NCBI GenBank assembly: GCA_963676345.2
Contig: CAXXTS010000002.1
Coordinates: 248,001 to 312,000 of the forward strand
DNA from: G963665925 sp963676345
GTDB lineage: Bacteria; Bacillota; Clostridia; Peptostreptococcales; Acidaminobacteraceae
DNA: 64,000 nucleotides
Direction: 5' to 3'
The notes under the pieces are model-generated. The model was given only the letters and a program-made list of their open reading frames with translations, had not been told where the DNA came from and made no database searches. Of the stretch, positions 56,165 to 64,000 are shown piece by piece. Within the stretch, counting starts at the first letter, position 1. Each line of letters opens with the position of its first letter. A program made the translations under genes and the position numbers.

Positions 56165-56719
56165 TTACTGCGCTTCCGCTTGAAGCTGGAGACCTTCCAT
56201 GAGCAATGAACTCTTTACGGACAGAGCCGTTTGCACACCGAGTATTTTCAAAAATGCGAGCTTGTCTTCATCCACTGATTTTGGACGGTGCCAGTACCCA
56301 AGTAAATACCCGTTGAATTCACCCACAAGCTCAAGCTTCTGGATAAACAAACACCCTTCTTTTAAATCTGCATACGGTGTTTCTTCTAAATTCTCAAAAT
56401 AAATGTAATCACCTATAGACATAGCGTCAACCTTATTAAAATCAATAGAAACACCATTGATGTCACACTTTGTATCATGCTGGCTTATGAGGACGATGGC
56501 GTGATTTACCCCTACTGTTGCCTTCATGGCATCTTCTACAATTGGAAGCAGCTTGGGCAACTCCAAATTCTTATTCATGTACTTATTCACATCAAACAAT
56601 GTGCTATACATACTTAATGATCTGTTCAGACGCTTAATTTCCTGGGCCTGATCTGCAACATAGTCTGATATCTCCATCATAAAATTCATCGTGTCTTCAA
56701 TTCTTTTTCCAATTGACAT
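56165..56719 (-). CDS. GAF-domain-like small protein
   Basis: 184 residues. An N-terminal helical region (about 1-55, likely coiled coil) precedes a GAF-like domain (MNKNLELPKLLPIVEDAMKATVGVNHAIVLI at its start, GYLLGYWHRP near its core). No output domain is attached, so it may be a partner in a complex. GGGGGGA ribosome-binding site. Upstream of the nickel operon in the same direction, but a separate promoter lies between them. Confidence 0.7.
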   Translation of the reverse strand: MSIGKRIEDTMNFMMEISDYVADQAQEIKRLNRSLSMYSTLFDVNKYMNKNLELPKLLPIVEDAMKATVGVNHAIVLISQHDTKCDINGVSIDFNKVDAMSIGDYIYFENLEETPYADLKEGCLFIQKLELVGEFNGYLLGYWHRPKSVDEDKLAFLKILGVQTALSVKSSLLMEGLQLQAEAQ

Positions 56720-56842
56720 GAACGTCCCCCCCCTTTGCTACACTAGGTCATACTATTTAATTTGCACACCATAATCTGATGTACATTAATTCTTACCCCA
56801 AGATAGGCCTAATTCCCACTTTTATAAAATTCACAGAACAGC

Positions 56843-58300
56843 CTAATCGTTTTCAATCTTTTTCCAAAAAAGTCTGTCTTCTCTAGGGGGCAAGCTGGAA
56901 GATCCTTTTCCGCGGCGCGTCACTTCAGACACGTCTATTTGCAGCTCCCTTGCGATAATGTTCTGAACACGTGGCGTACAAAACTGTCCTTGACAGGGCC
57001 CCATTGTACAACGTGTCCTTCTTTTGATTCCATCAATATGGTCAATTTCTATGCCCCTATGAAGGGCATCTACAATTTCAGCCTCAGTAACCCTCTCGCA
57101 CCTGCATATAATATTCTTCTCTGGTCTTTCATCATCAATCTGTCCGTCAAAATCTTGATTTTTTTCAACAATGATTGGCTTGCGATACGGATTAAATGCA
57201 GGGTCTTTTCTAAGCTCCAACCCAGTCTTCTCAAGAATTTCAACAACATACTGGGCAATTGCCGGACTGGATGTCAAACCTGGGGACTCAATGCCTGCAA
57301 CGTTTATAAACCCTTTTACAGCGCTTTCTTCTATAATAAAGTCCTTAATACTACTAGATGCTCTAAGGCCTGCGAACGAGGTCAGCGTATATTTAACATT
57401 GAAGTCTTTAACGGATTTTCGGGCTGTTTCAACTATATACTTCAAGGCTTCTAAACCTGTGCCTACCGCTTCTACATCTTGCACTTCCTGGGCGTTAGGA
57501 CCCAGCATCAAATTACCATGATATGTCCTTGTAACGAGAATGCCTTTGCCTTTTTCCGAAGGCGTTTGAAACAAGACGCCCTTTGCCAAGTGCCCCTGAT
57601 TCTTATTGAGTAATATGTACTCCCCTTTTCGCGGATGTATGCTAAAATCATTCATGCCCAACAACCCTGCAATACGGTCACTATAAAGACCGGCAGCATT
57701 AACGATGTATGGAGCCATAAAGGTCTCTTGCTTTGTCCGAACGATAAACTGCTGATCTGTCTTTTCAATGCCAGTCACTTCATGCTTCAGTTTTAAGTGA
57801 ACGCCATTTTGAATGGCATTTTCAGCAAGTGCAATGGTCATCTCATATGGGGATGCAACGCCTGCTGATTTACAGTAAAGGGCATATTTGACCTCAGGAT
57901 TAACATGGGGTTCCAATTTTAGGATTTCCTCACGTTCAATAATACGTAGGTCATCAACACCATTCTTAATGCCATTTTCCATTAAGGTCTTTAGTACAAT
58001 CAAGTCTTCATCCGAAAACCCAAGTACCATTGAACCACATTCCAAATAGCCAAAGTTCAGGGTGTCATTCAGGGCTCTAAACATGCGATTGCCCTTTCTT
58101 GAAAAATAGCCTTTCATGGTTCCATGCTTGGCGTCATATCCGCCATGAACTATGCCGCTGTTTGCTTTTGAAGCACCGTTACTTACATCATTTTCTTTTT
58201 CCAGAATAAGTACTTTTGCCGTATACTTTGAGAGTTCTCTTGCAATAGCGCTGCCAATGACCCCTGCGCCAATGACAATGACATCAAATTGGTTTTTCAT
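56843..58300 (-). CDS. FAD-dependent oxidoreductase with [2Fe-2S] domain (GlpA-like)
   Basis: About 485 residues. The FAD-binding VIVIGAGVIGSAIARELSKY at the N-terminus, a DAO-type core (IVHGGYDAKHG, VNAAGLYSD, GLRASSS), and a C-terminal BFD-like domain with Cys in CRCERVTEAEIV and CTMGPCQGQFC, which can hold a [2Fe-2S] cluster. This architecture occurs in anaerobic glycerol-3-phosphate dehydrogenase GlpA and related hydroxy-acid oxidases. No glpK, glpF or glpB is nearby, so the substrate is uncertain. Start 58300 has AGAGGTGAT upstream. Confidence 0.88.
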   Translation of the reverse strand: MKNQFDVIVIGAGVIGSAIARELSKYTAKVLILEKENDVSNGASKANSGIVHGGYDAKHGTMKGYFSRKGNRMFRALNDTLNFGYLECGSMVLGFSDEDLIVLKTLMENGIKNGVDDLRIIEREEILKLEPHVNPEVKYALYCKSAGVASPYEMTIALAENAIQNGVHLKLKHEVTGIEKTDQQFIVRTKQETFMAPYIVNAAGLYSDRIAGLLGMNDFSIHPRKGEYILLNKNQGHLAKGVLFQTPSEKGKGILVTRTYHGNLMLGPNAQEVQDVEAVGTGLEALKYIVETARKSVKDFNVKYTLTSFAGLRASSSIKDFIIEESAVKGFINVAGIESPGLTSSPAIAQYVVEILEKTGLELRKDPAFNPYRKPIIVEKNQDFDGQIDDERPEKNIICRCERVTEAEIVDALHRGIEIDHIDGIKRRTRCTMGPCQGQFCTPRVQNIIARELQIDVSEVTRRGKGSSSLPPREDRLFWKKIEND

Positions 58301-58418
58301 ACACAAATCACCTCTAAAATTATTATACCTAATTTGTATTGTATATACCAAGTGTTGTTTTACAAATATTTAGAAAACTTAAATTAAGCTCGGGTAACAA
58401 TATATTGGAGGTGATCTT

Positions 58419-60410
58419 ATGCACTTTAAAAGCATATCAACAAAACTACAATTGTCCTTTTTAGCAATTGTACTCATTTTTTTAGCGGTTATTTCCGCAA
58501 TGACCCTAACGAACTTACGTCTTCAAAATGAAGATGCTGATAAGGCACTTATGACCTCAAAGGCACTCTTAGAAGAACTCATCACTATGAAAAGCGATGA
58601 TGCCCATGCTATAGCACAACTCCACGCTAAAGACTCACGTATCATCGAAGCAGTCTATAGTGAAAACCGAACCGCTTTAGCCCAAGTCGTCGACCCTATT
58701 TTTGAGAGTTTAAGCCAAAGTCTTGGTATTTCGGTCTTTGAGATCGGAAGGGCTGATGGCAGTGTTATGTACCGTGGCCACAACAGCGCCAAATACGATG
58801 ATGACAAAAGCAGCAAAGCTACAATAAAAGCCGCTTTAAACGGCTCTAGCATTTCAGGTGTCGAAACAGGATCAAGCGGTTTAGCCATTCGCGCTTTCGC
58901 ACCAATCTATCATAACGATCAGATCATTGGCACCATGCAGGTTGGTACTGCAGATACTTTCTTTGACACATACAAACATGTATCTAGTCAAACACTCGAC
59001 TTGTTTGACAAAGAAAAACTCTTATATTCATCTTTTGAGGGGCACGATTCACTGCTTGAAACAGCTATCACTTCATTTGAAGACGCACAAGTCATTCAGC
59101 GCGCTCTTAAGGGTGAAACAATCCACGAAAAAACAAAAAACTATATCTATCAATATATTCCAGCGTATGAACCCACCCAGTCCCAAGTTATCGGTGTTTT
59201 CAGATTATCGTATGATTTGAGGGTTATCAACGCCCTTACCCGTAGAACGCTCATCATTAACAGTATCCTATTTTTAGGTATTCTGATATTTATTGCACTG
59301 GTGATTCAAAACTTTAAGACAAACATTACAAATCCAATTAATGAATTCAGCGCCTTGCTTGAAAAAATGTCTGAAAAGGATTACTCACGTATACAAATTG
59401 AGAATAAACACAGCCTAGAGAAGAAAGATGAAACCGGAAAGCTCTCCCGTGCCATTGTTGGTCTCTCTGAGAGCATACACAAGGTGATCAATATAATGAG
59501 TACTTCATCAAATAGTTTGGGAGAAAAATCCAAGGTACTGGCTGGCGCGTCTTCAAACGGATCTAATACCATCAGGGAACTCAATGATGGATTTGAAACC
59601 TTTGCTGTTAGCATTCAAGAACAAGCTCAGGATGTAGCAAACAGCGTTCAGGCCATGTATGATCTCTCTGATCATATAGAAAAGAACAAATCACTGTCAC
59701 TGGAGATTTACGAAGGCACAAAAGAAATTGAGTCCAGTCAAAAGGCTTCTGAAAGCAACCTTGCTCAAATGACAGGCAGCTTCAAGGACAGTCTAGAGTC
59801 AACCACCTCTCTGCAAGAGACGGTCGATTTGCTTCTTGAAAGCTCTCATGAAATCAGCAATATACTTAATGTTATTCAAAGTATTGCTGAACAAACCAAC
59901 CTGCTCGCCCTAAATGCATCCATAGAGGCTGCACGCGCTGGTGAACATGGAAAAGGCTTTGCTGTTGTTGCAGAAGAAATCCGAAACTTAGCTGAACAAA
60001 CATCGGACTCTACCAATGACATTTCAAGTATTACGAGTTCAATTGTCGAAAACATCAGTAACGTGAAGGGTGGCATGGACAATTCTACAGTAAAGCTGCG
60101 TGATGCTGAGTCTAAACTTGATGAAGTTGGATCTGCATTATCCCTTATTTCAAGCAAGGCTGTCGACACATTCGAGCATGTAAATGCACTTCTTAATATC
60201 AATGATTCTATTGTAAAAAGCAAGGACGATACCTTGATGGCTCTCGAATCCATTTCGGCATCAACGCAGGAAAATGCCGCAACTGCTGAGCAGATCTCGG
60301 CTAGCCTCTCGTCACAAGAAGACATGGTCCACGGCATTAACAGTCAGGCAGAAGAGCTGCTCATTCTTGCAAACACCCTGACCGAAATTGTAGAGCAGTT
60401 TCAGCTTTAA
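58419..60410 (+). CDS. Methyl-accepting chemotaxis protein
   Basis: 663 residues. Membrane segment at about 11-32, an extracellular Cache-type sensor (about 40-285), a second membrane segment (about 287-307), HAMP (about 308-365) and a signalling domain with SIAEQTNLLALNAS and EHGKGFAVVAEEIRNLAE. The signal domain has the EARAG-type hairpin tip and is complete. GGAGGTGAT ribosome-binding site. It stands alone with its own terminator. Ligand unknown. Confidence 0.93.
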   Translation: MHFKSISTKLQLSFLAIVLIFLAVISAMTLTNLRLQNEDADKALMTSKALLEELITMKSDDAHAIAQLHAKDSRIIEAVYSENRTALAQVVDPIFESLSQSLGISVFEIGRADGSVMYRGHNSAKYDDDKSSKATIKAALNGSSISGVETGSSGLAIRAFAPIYHNDQIIGTMQVGTADTFFDTYKHVSSQTLDLFDKEKLLYSSFEGHDSLLETAITSFEDAQVIQRALKGETIHEKTKNYIYQYIPAYEPTQSQVIGVFRLSYDLRVINALTRRTLIINSILFLGILIFIALVIQNFKTNITNPINEFSALLEKMSEKDYSRIQIENKHSLEKKDETGKLSRAIVGLSESIHKVINIMSTSSNSLGEKSKVLAGASSNGSNTIRELNDGFETFAVSIQEQAQDVANSVQAMYDLSDHIEKNKSLSLEIYEGTKEIESSQKASESNLAQMTGSFKDSLESTTSLQETVDLLLESSHEISNILNVIQSIAEQTNLLALNASIEAARAGEHGKGFAVVAEEIRNLAEQTSDSTNDISSITSSIVENISNVKGGMDNSTVKLRDAESKLDEVGSALSLISSKAVDTFEHVNALLNINDSIVKSKDDTLMALESISASTQENAATAEQISASLSSQEDMVHGINSQAEELLILANTLTEIVEQFQL

Positions 60411-60436
60411 AAGCTCTATGCTATAATTCAAACACA

Positions 60437-60482
60437 GAAAGCCCCATAAACCGAAATTATATACGGTTTTGTGGGGCTTTAC
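60437..60482. terminator. Bidirectional intrinsic terminator
   Basis: AAAGCCCCATAAACCG pairs with CGGTTTTGTGGGGCTTT, with flanking A and T tracts; between convergent genes. Confidence 0.9.
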
Positions 60483-60500
60483 TTTGCTGATTAACCTAAA

Positions 60501-61022
60501 TTAAACAGTATCAGATGGCCTTTTGAACTCATAAATCAAATAGGCTCCCTCTCTGTTTGACTTTTTAAATTTTAATCGCTCTATTAAGCGAATAGACCGG
60601 GTATTACCTGTTTGTATTTCTGCTTTTATTAACTGCCTTTGAAGGTCTTTAAAAGCATATTTTACAACAGCCAAGCAAGCTGCATACATAATGCCCTTTC
60701 CCTGTGCTAATGGCAGGAGTTCATACCCTATATGGCAGCTTAGGTCCCCTTCAGAAAACTGCCATAAGCATACCGTCCCCAGTGCTTTCTTGCTGGTCCT
60801 TTCATATATGCACCAGTAATAGGCCGTGCCAGAGGCCATATCCTTTTGGCGATTTACAATAAACGCTTTAGCCTGTTCTAGGTCTGTCATCATTTGAACA
60901 CCCGTGTATTTAATAACTTGCGCATCTGTTCTAAGTGCATAGATCAAATCCACATCATTTAATTCAATTGGTTTTAAAACAAGGCGATCTAATTCCAGTG
61001 TTTCAATTTCAGGATATTTCAC
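60501..61022 (-). CDS. GNAT-family N-acetyltransferase (RimJ-like)
   Basis: 173 residues. LVLKPIELNDVDLIYALRTD and GYELLPLAQGKGIMYAACLAVVKYAF carry the acetyl-CoA-binding loop (Q-x-x-G-x-G/A equivalent QGKGIM), followed by AEIQTGNTRSIRLIERLKFKK. This is the pattern of RimJ/RimL-type protein or small-molecule acetyltransferases. Substrate not readable. AGGGAGGAC ribosome-binding site. Confidence 0.87.
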   Translation of the reverse strand: MKYPEIETLELDRLVLKPIELNDVDLIYALRTDAQVIKYTGVQMMTDLEQAKAFIVNRQKDMASGTAYYWCIYERTSKKALGTVCLWQFSEGDLSCHIGYELLPLAQGKGIMYAACLAVVKYAFKDLQRQLIKAEIQTGNTRSIRLIERLKFKKSNREGAYLIYEFKRPSDTV

Positions 61023-61121
61023 GTTGTCCTCCCTATACTTTTATTGATTACACTTAGTATACCACCGCCCTCTTTTAATGCGAAATATGAATCATTATAG
61101 TCAATTTCTATTTACCTTCAC

Positions 61122-61150
61122 TGGACACATAATAAACATAAGACTATAAT
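61122..61150 (+). promoter_or_regulatory. Promoter of the GlnK/GlnL-like operon
   Basis: TGGACA (61122-61127), 17-base spacer, TATAAT (61145-61150). Confidence 0.7.
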
Positions 61151-61207
61151 ATGTAAGGATTATGTTAAACAATTAACAATAGTGGACATGGATACCAGGA
61201 GACAATT

Positions 61208-62464
61208 ATGCAAAATATTATAAAACGATATATCCCACTGTCTCTTCTCGTTGCCTTATTCAGTGAGATACATTTCTACCCCTTGAATGGCACACTTCGC
61301 CTTTCACTGGGTGTTGTGCTGATTCACCTCGTTGGCCTCGTTCGAGATGACATTCATCTGCCCTCACTCACACTGATATCGGGTGTGATTATTGGCGCAG
61401 AGCGCTATTTTACACAAACTATACTGCTCAGCCAAAGTCCGGTGGATGCATTCACTTTCGTTCGGCCTGCACTGCTTTATTATGGCTGTTTCGCTGTACT
61501 GCACCTGCTCATTAACCTGCGACACTACAGGACGCGCCTATTTAACTGCATTCTGGTTATGGCGCTTATCGATGCAATCAGCAATAGTCTCGAAGCCATA
61601 TTAAGAAATAACTTAAATATGAAGCTGATTCAAATTGTCATTGTAGCAGGCCTGCTTCGGGCCATTATTGCCTTTATTCTATTTACACTCTGGAAACAGC
61701 AAAGTTTGTTTATTCAAAAGCAGGAACATCAAAAAAGATATGTTCAGCTGACCAGCCTCGCTGCCGATGTAGAAACAGAACTTTTCTATTTAAGAAAGTC
61801 CGCTGATCAGATTGAATCTGTAATGATGCAGTCGTATAAACTCTATGACGAGCTCCCTGCTGAAATTCCAACAAAAAATGGTGCCCTTGAAATTGCCCGT
61901 GAAATACACGAAATTAAAAAAGACTATCTGCGTGTGCTTTCTGGTTTTGAAGACTTCATTCGAAAGCTTGAGAATATTGAAGAACTCAGCTTGTCTGAAA
62001 TACTGGCTATTGTAAAATCTAGCTCCGAGAAAAGCATTGCACAGTCTGGTAAAAATATTCGACTGAGCGTTCAACAAGATGGGGATGTCATGATTAAAAA
62101 CTACCTCAATATTTTCACCCTACTCAACAACCTGATTGATAACAGTATTTTTGCTTCCTCAGCTCAAGGTGCAATACATGTCCGTGCCAAGGTGGCACAA
62201 GGGACCATGCACTTATCGGTTTCAGACCAAGGATGCGGTATTGACACGGACCTGTTGGAAGTCATATTCAACCCAGGTTTTACAACCAAGTACAACGCGC
62301 AGACTGGAAAAGCCAGTACAGGCATTGGACTTTCACATGTTCAAAACTTAGTTGAAGAAATGAATGGTAAAATTTCAGTAAGTTCGGAAATAAATAGTGG
62401 CACAGTATTTTCAATTACGTTGCCACTTGATAATAGGATACAAAACTGGGAGGAGACACAATGA
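61208..62464 (+). CDS. Sensor histidine kinase, GlnK (YcbA)-like
   Basis: 418 residues. Five or six membrane segments span about residues 10-170 with short loops, then a coiled helical region and a HATPase domain: NLIDNSIFAS, SDQGCGI, FTTKYNAQTGKASTGIGLSHV. I find no convincing phospho-acceptor His box of the HisKA type; the helical stretch near 200-250 must supply it. The 4-base overlap with the regulator gene indicates co-translation. Similarity of the pair to GlnK/GlnL of Bacillus and the gltS gene downstream suggest glutamine/glutamate sensing. Confidence 0.85.
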   Translation: MQNIIKRYIPLSLLVALFSEIHFYPLNGTLRLSLGVVLIHLVGLVRDDIHLPSLTLISGVIIGAERYFTQTILLSQSPVDAFTFVRPALLYYGCFAVLHLLINLRHYRTRLFNCILVMALIDAISNSLEAILRNNLNMKLIQIVIVAGLLRAIIAFILFTLWKQQSLFIQKQEHQKRYVQLTSLAADVETELFYLRKSADQIESVMMQSYKLYDELPAEIPTKNGALEIAREIHEIKKDYLRVLSGFEDFIRKLENIEELSLSEILAIVKSSSEKSIAQSGKNIRLSVQQDGDVMIKNYLNIFTLLNNLIDNSIFASSAQGAIHVRAKVAQGTMHLSVSDQGCGIDTDLLEVIFNPGFTTKYNAQTGKASTGIGLSHVQNLVEEMNGKISVSSEINSGTVFSITLPLDNRIQNWEETQ

Positions 62465-63357
62465 AGCGCATACTTATAATTGATGATGATGTTGTCATTC
62501 GCAAAATGATGTTGGATCTCATAGAAAGAAATAGGCTCGGCACAGTCATTGGTGAATTAAAGGATGGGCATGACGCAGTCGACGAAATTCATTTCTATAA
62601 TCCTGACATTGTGATTGTCGACTTACTGCTCCCCGGTGTTGATGGCATTAATATTGTTAAAACTGCAACCCAAAACGGTTTCAGTGGAAAATTTATTATG
62701 ATTTCTCAAGTGGAAGATCACTACATGATTTCTAAAGCCTATGAAGCCGGATGTGTATTTTTCTTAAACAAGCCTATAAATGCCATTGAAGCAACAAGTG
62801 TTATTCGAACGGTGAGCAATACACTTGACCTTGAAAAATCCTTTAATCTCATTAAAGACACCGTTACAAGCATGGGGCCCAGTCAAAGCCCTAAAAACAT
62901 CACAGAAAAGTTACGCACTGAGCCCGACATCAACACACAGCTGGATCAGATTTTTTCTGACCTCGGTATTATCAGTGAAAACGGAACAGAAGATTTACGC
63001 GCAATTATACTGCTCATTATGCGCAGTCGCATCAAAAATTCTACACAAAGCTACAAGATGCAAGATCTTTACCTCCGGCTTTCTGAAGAAAAAGCAAGGG
63101 CAGGAAGTGATTCTGTCAATGTGCGTTCAATAGAGCAGCGGATCCGCAGAATTATTCTCAAAGCCATGACCACTTTAGCTGAAATGGGTCGCGAAGACTT
63201 CGACAACCTGAAATTTACGGACTATGCAACGATTCTATTTGATTTGAGCCAGATCAAACAAGAGATTCGATATATTGAAAACCAGTCGAATATTCATGGA
63301 AAAATCAGTGTAAAGCGCTTTATTGAAGGCATTATAAGCAAGCTTAAAATGCACTAG
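62461..63357 (+). CDS. Response regulator, GlnL (YcbB)-like
   Basis: 298 residues. Receiver domain at about 1-125 with acidic IIDDD, phospho-acceptor Asp in IVDLLLPG and Lys in LNKPINA. The C-terminal half, including IEQRIRRIILKAMTTLAEMG and a final helical part, resembles the YcbB DNA-binding domain. In Bacillus GlnL activates a glutaminase/glutamine-transporter operon by binding direct repeats. Here the neighbour gltS carries 10-bp direct repeats upstream. Confidence 0.85.
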   Translation: MKRILIIDDDVVIRKMMLDLIERNRLGTVIGELKDGHDAVDEIHFYNPDIVIVDLLLPGVDGINIVKTATQNGFSGKFIMISQVEDHYMISKAYEAGCVFFLNKPINAIEATSVIRTVSNTLDLEKSFNLIKDTVTSMGPSQSPKNITEKLRTEPDINTQLDQIFSDLGIISENGTEDLRAIILLIMRSRIKNSTQSYKMQDLYLRLSEEKARAGSDSVNVRSIEQRIRRIILKAMTTLAEMGREDFDNLKFTDYATILFDLSQIKQEIRYIENQSNIHGKISVKRFIEGIISKLKMH

Positions 63358-63377
63358 CCTCATTTTTCAGAAATTAA

Positions 63378-63393
63378 TTGAAAACGTTTTCTA
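63378..63393. promoter_or_regulatory. CcpA cre site upstream of gltS
   Basis: TTGAAAACGTTTTCTA matches WTGNAANCGNWNNCWW at every position. Confidence 0.7.
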
Positions 63394-63400
63394 TGATTTT

Positions 63401-63440
63401 CTGTCGAACACTGTCGAATTTTGTAGCGTCTTCTTATAAT
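63401..63440 (+). promoter_or_regulatory. Direct repeats and -10 of the gltS promoter
   Basis: CTGTCGAACA and CTGTCGAATT are adjacent 10-base repeats (63401-63420), followed by a weaker third TTGTAGCGTC. TATAAT lies at 63435-63440. The expected -35 (63412-63417) reads TGTCGA inside the repeats, a weak box as in activator-dependent promoters. Confidence 0.55.
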
Positions 63441-63490
63441 AAATTTGAGTGATTCAGTCTTATTATTTTATTAGAAGGGGATGTTAATTA

Positions 63491-64000
63491 ATGACTTTAA
63501 CACTAGACATGATTCAATCTATGGCACTTGCTGTAGTCATACTTATGGGAGGTCAAGCCATAAGAAAACGGGTTTCTGTACTTGAGCGCTTTTGTATTCC
63601 AGCACCTGTTATAGGCGGTATTATTTTCGCACTATTCACACTCGCTATGAAACAAGCTGGCATACTAGAGTTTCAATTTGACACAACACTTCAAAAGGTC
63701 TTTATGACTGCCTTTTTCACAACGGTGGGGTTTACTGCTAGTTTTAAACTCCTGAAAAAAGGTGGCAAGCAGGTTATGGTCTTCCTTGTGCTTGCTGTCA
63801 TTCTCGTATCAATGCAAAATGTAATCGGGGTTGCATTTGCAAAAGTGTTTGGTATTAACCCACTAATCGGACTTTCTACAGGTTCTGTACCGATGACAGG
63901 CGGTCACGGTACATCTGGTGCATATGCACCCCTTTTTGAACACGCTGGCGCAACGGGCGCAAGTGCTGTAGCGATGGCATCTGCAACATTCGGTCTTATT
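63491..64000 (+). CDS. gltS: Sodium/glutamate symporter GltS (3' end outside window)
   Basis: 170 residues to the edge. MIQSMALAVVILMGGQAIRKR, FCIPAPVIGGIIFAL and STGSVPMTGGHGTSGAYAP are hallmark GltS sequences; several membrane segments are visible. It imports glutamate with sodium. AGAAGGGG lies 10 bases before ATG 63491; an ATG at 63481 is in another frame. The two-component pair ends 133 bases upstream. Confidence 0.93.
   Translation, partial: MTLTLDMIQSMALAVVILMGGQAIRKRVSVLERFCIPAPVIGGIIFALFTLAMKQAGILEFQFDTTLQKVFMTAFFTTVGFTASFKLLKKGGKQVMVFLVLAVILVSMQNVIGVAFAKVFGINPLIGLSTGSVPMTGGHGTSGAYAPLFEHAGATGASAVAMASATFGLI

Noticed and set aside
58300..58418. A SigD promoter for the chemoreceptor at 58419.
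   Set aside because: No TAAA-N14-16-GCCGATAA match was found.
1..64000. CRISPR arrays, prophage, rRNA or tRNA genes.
   Set aside because: No spacer-repeat arrays, integrase or phage structural genes, or cloverleaf sequences were seen; repeats found are tandem hairpins, not CRISPR.

Overview
The window is 64 kb of low-GC chromosomal DNA, very probably from a motile, anaerobic member of the Clostridia. I infer this from the strong purine-rich Shine-Dalgarno sites, the BirA-type bioY operon, a SigD-type and a cre-type site, GlnK/GlnL-like regulators, lar/nickel genes and many dCache receptors. The genus cannot be fixed from the sequence; a Fusibacter-like organism is a guess. No rRNA, tRNA, CRISPR array, prophage or intact insertion sequence was seen. 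About 48 genes are tightly packed, mostly in minus-strand operons separated by clear intrinsic terminators.

Layout. 1-7.1 kb: the 5' part of a giant HD / nucleotidyltransferase / GNAT protein, two proteins of unknown function (one behind a SigD-like promoter), an RluA-type pseudouridine synthase and free-methionine-R-sulfoxide reductase. 7.1-19 kb: a GGDEF-EAL protein, an exonuclease, the tRNA wobble enzymes MnmA and GluQ-RS, a GyrI-like protein, a Nudix hydrolase, an M23 peptidase, and a histidine kinase paired with an HD-GYP response regulator. 19-22.6 kb: an amino-acid ABC transporter bracketed by two copies of an unusual hairpin repeat that ends in a 64-66 bp palindrome. 22.6-31 kb: modBCA-mobA, an EF-G paralogue, dfrA-thyA and corA. 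31-37.2 kb: a chemoreceptor and a BirA-controlled operon (hotdog protein, BioY, thiolase-like, acyl-CoA ligase-like). 37.5-46.5 kb: a secreted 5'-nucleotidase, a solute-binding lipoprotein paired with a diguanylate cyclase, a DAK2-DegV fusion, two membrane proteins and YbaK.

46.5-56.2 kb: a frameshifted lipoprotein gene, then a nickel unit reading tetR-nikM-nikQ-nikO-larC-larE-larB. Its promoter is embedded between copies of a TTGACCA-N3-TGGTCAA operator, so the TetR protein probably controls nickel import and synthesis of the nickel-pincer cofactor together. No larA is in the window. 56.2-64 kb: a GAF protein, a GlpA-like FAD oxidoreductase, a second chemoreceptor, a GNAT acetyltransferase, and a GlnK/GlnL-like two-component pair upstream of gltS. 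The gltS promoter region carries a perfect cre match and 10-bp direct repeats.

Themes are c-di-GMP signalling and chemosensing (two GGDEF proteins, one HD-GYP regulator, two MCPs), metal acquisition (Mo, Ni, Mg) and cofactor-linked regulation. All functional calls rest on motifs read by eye; no database search was possible.
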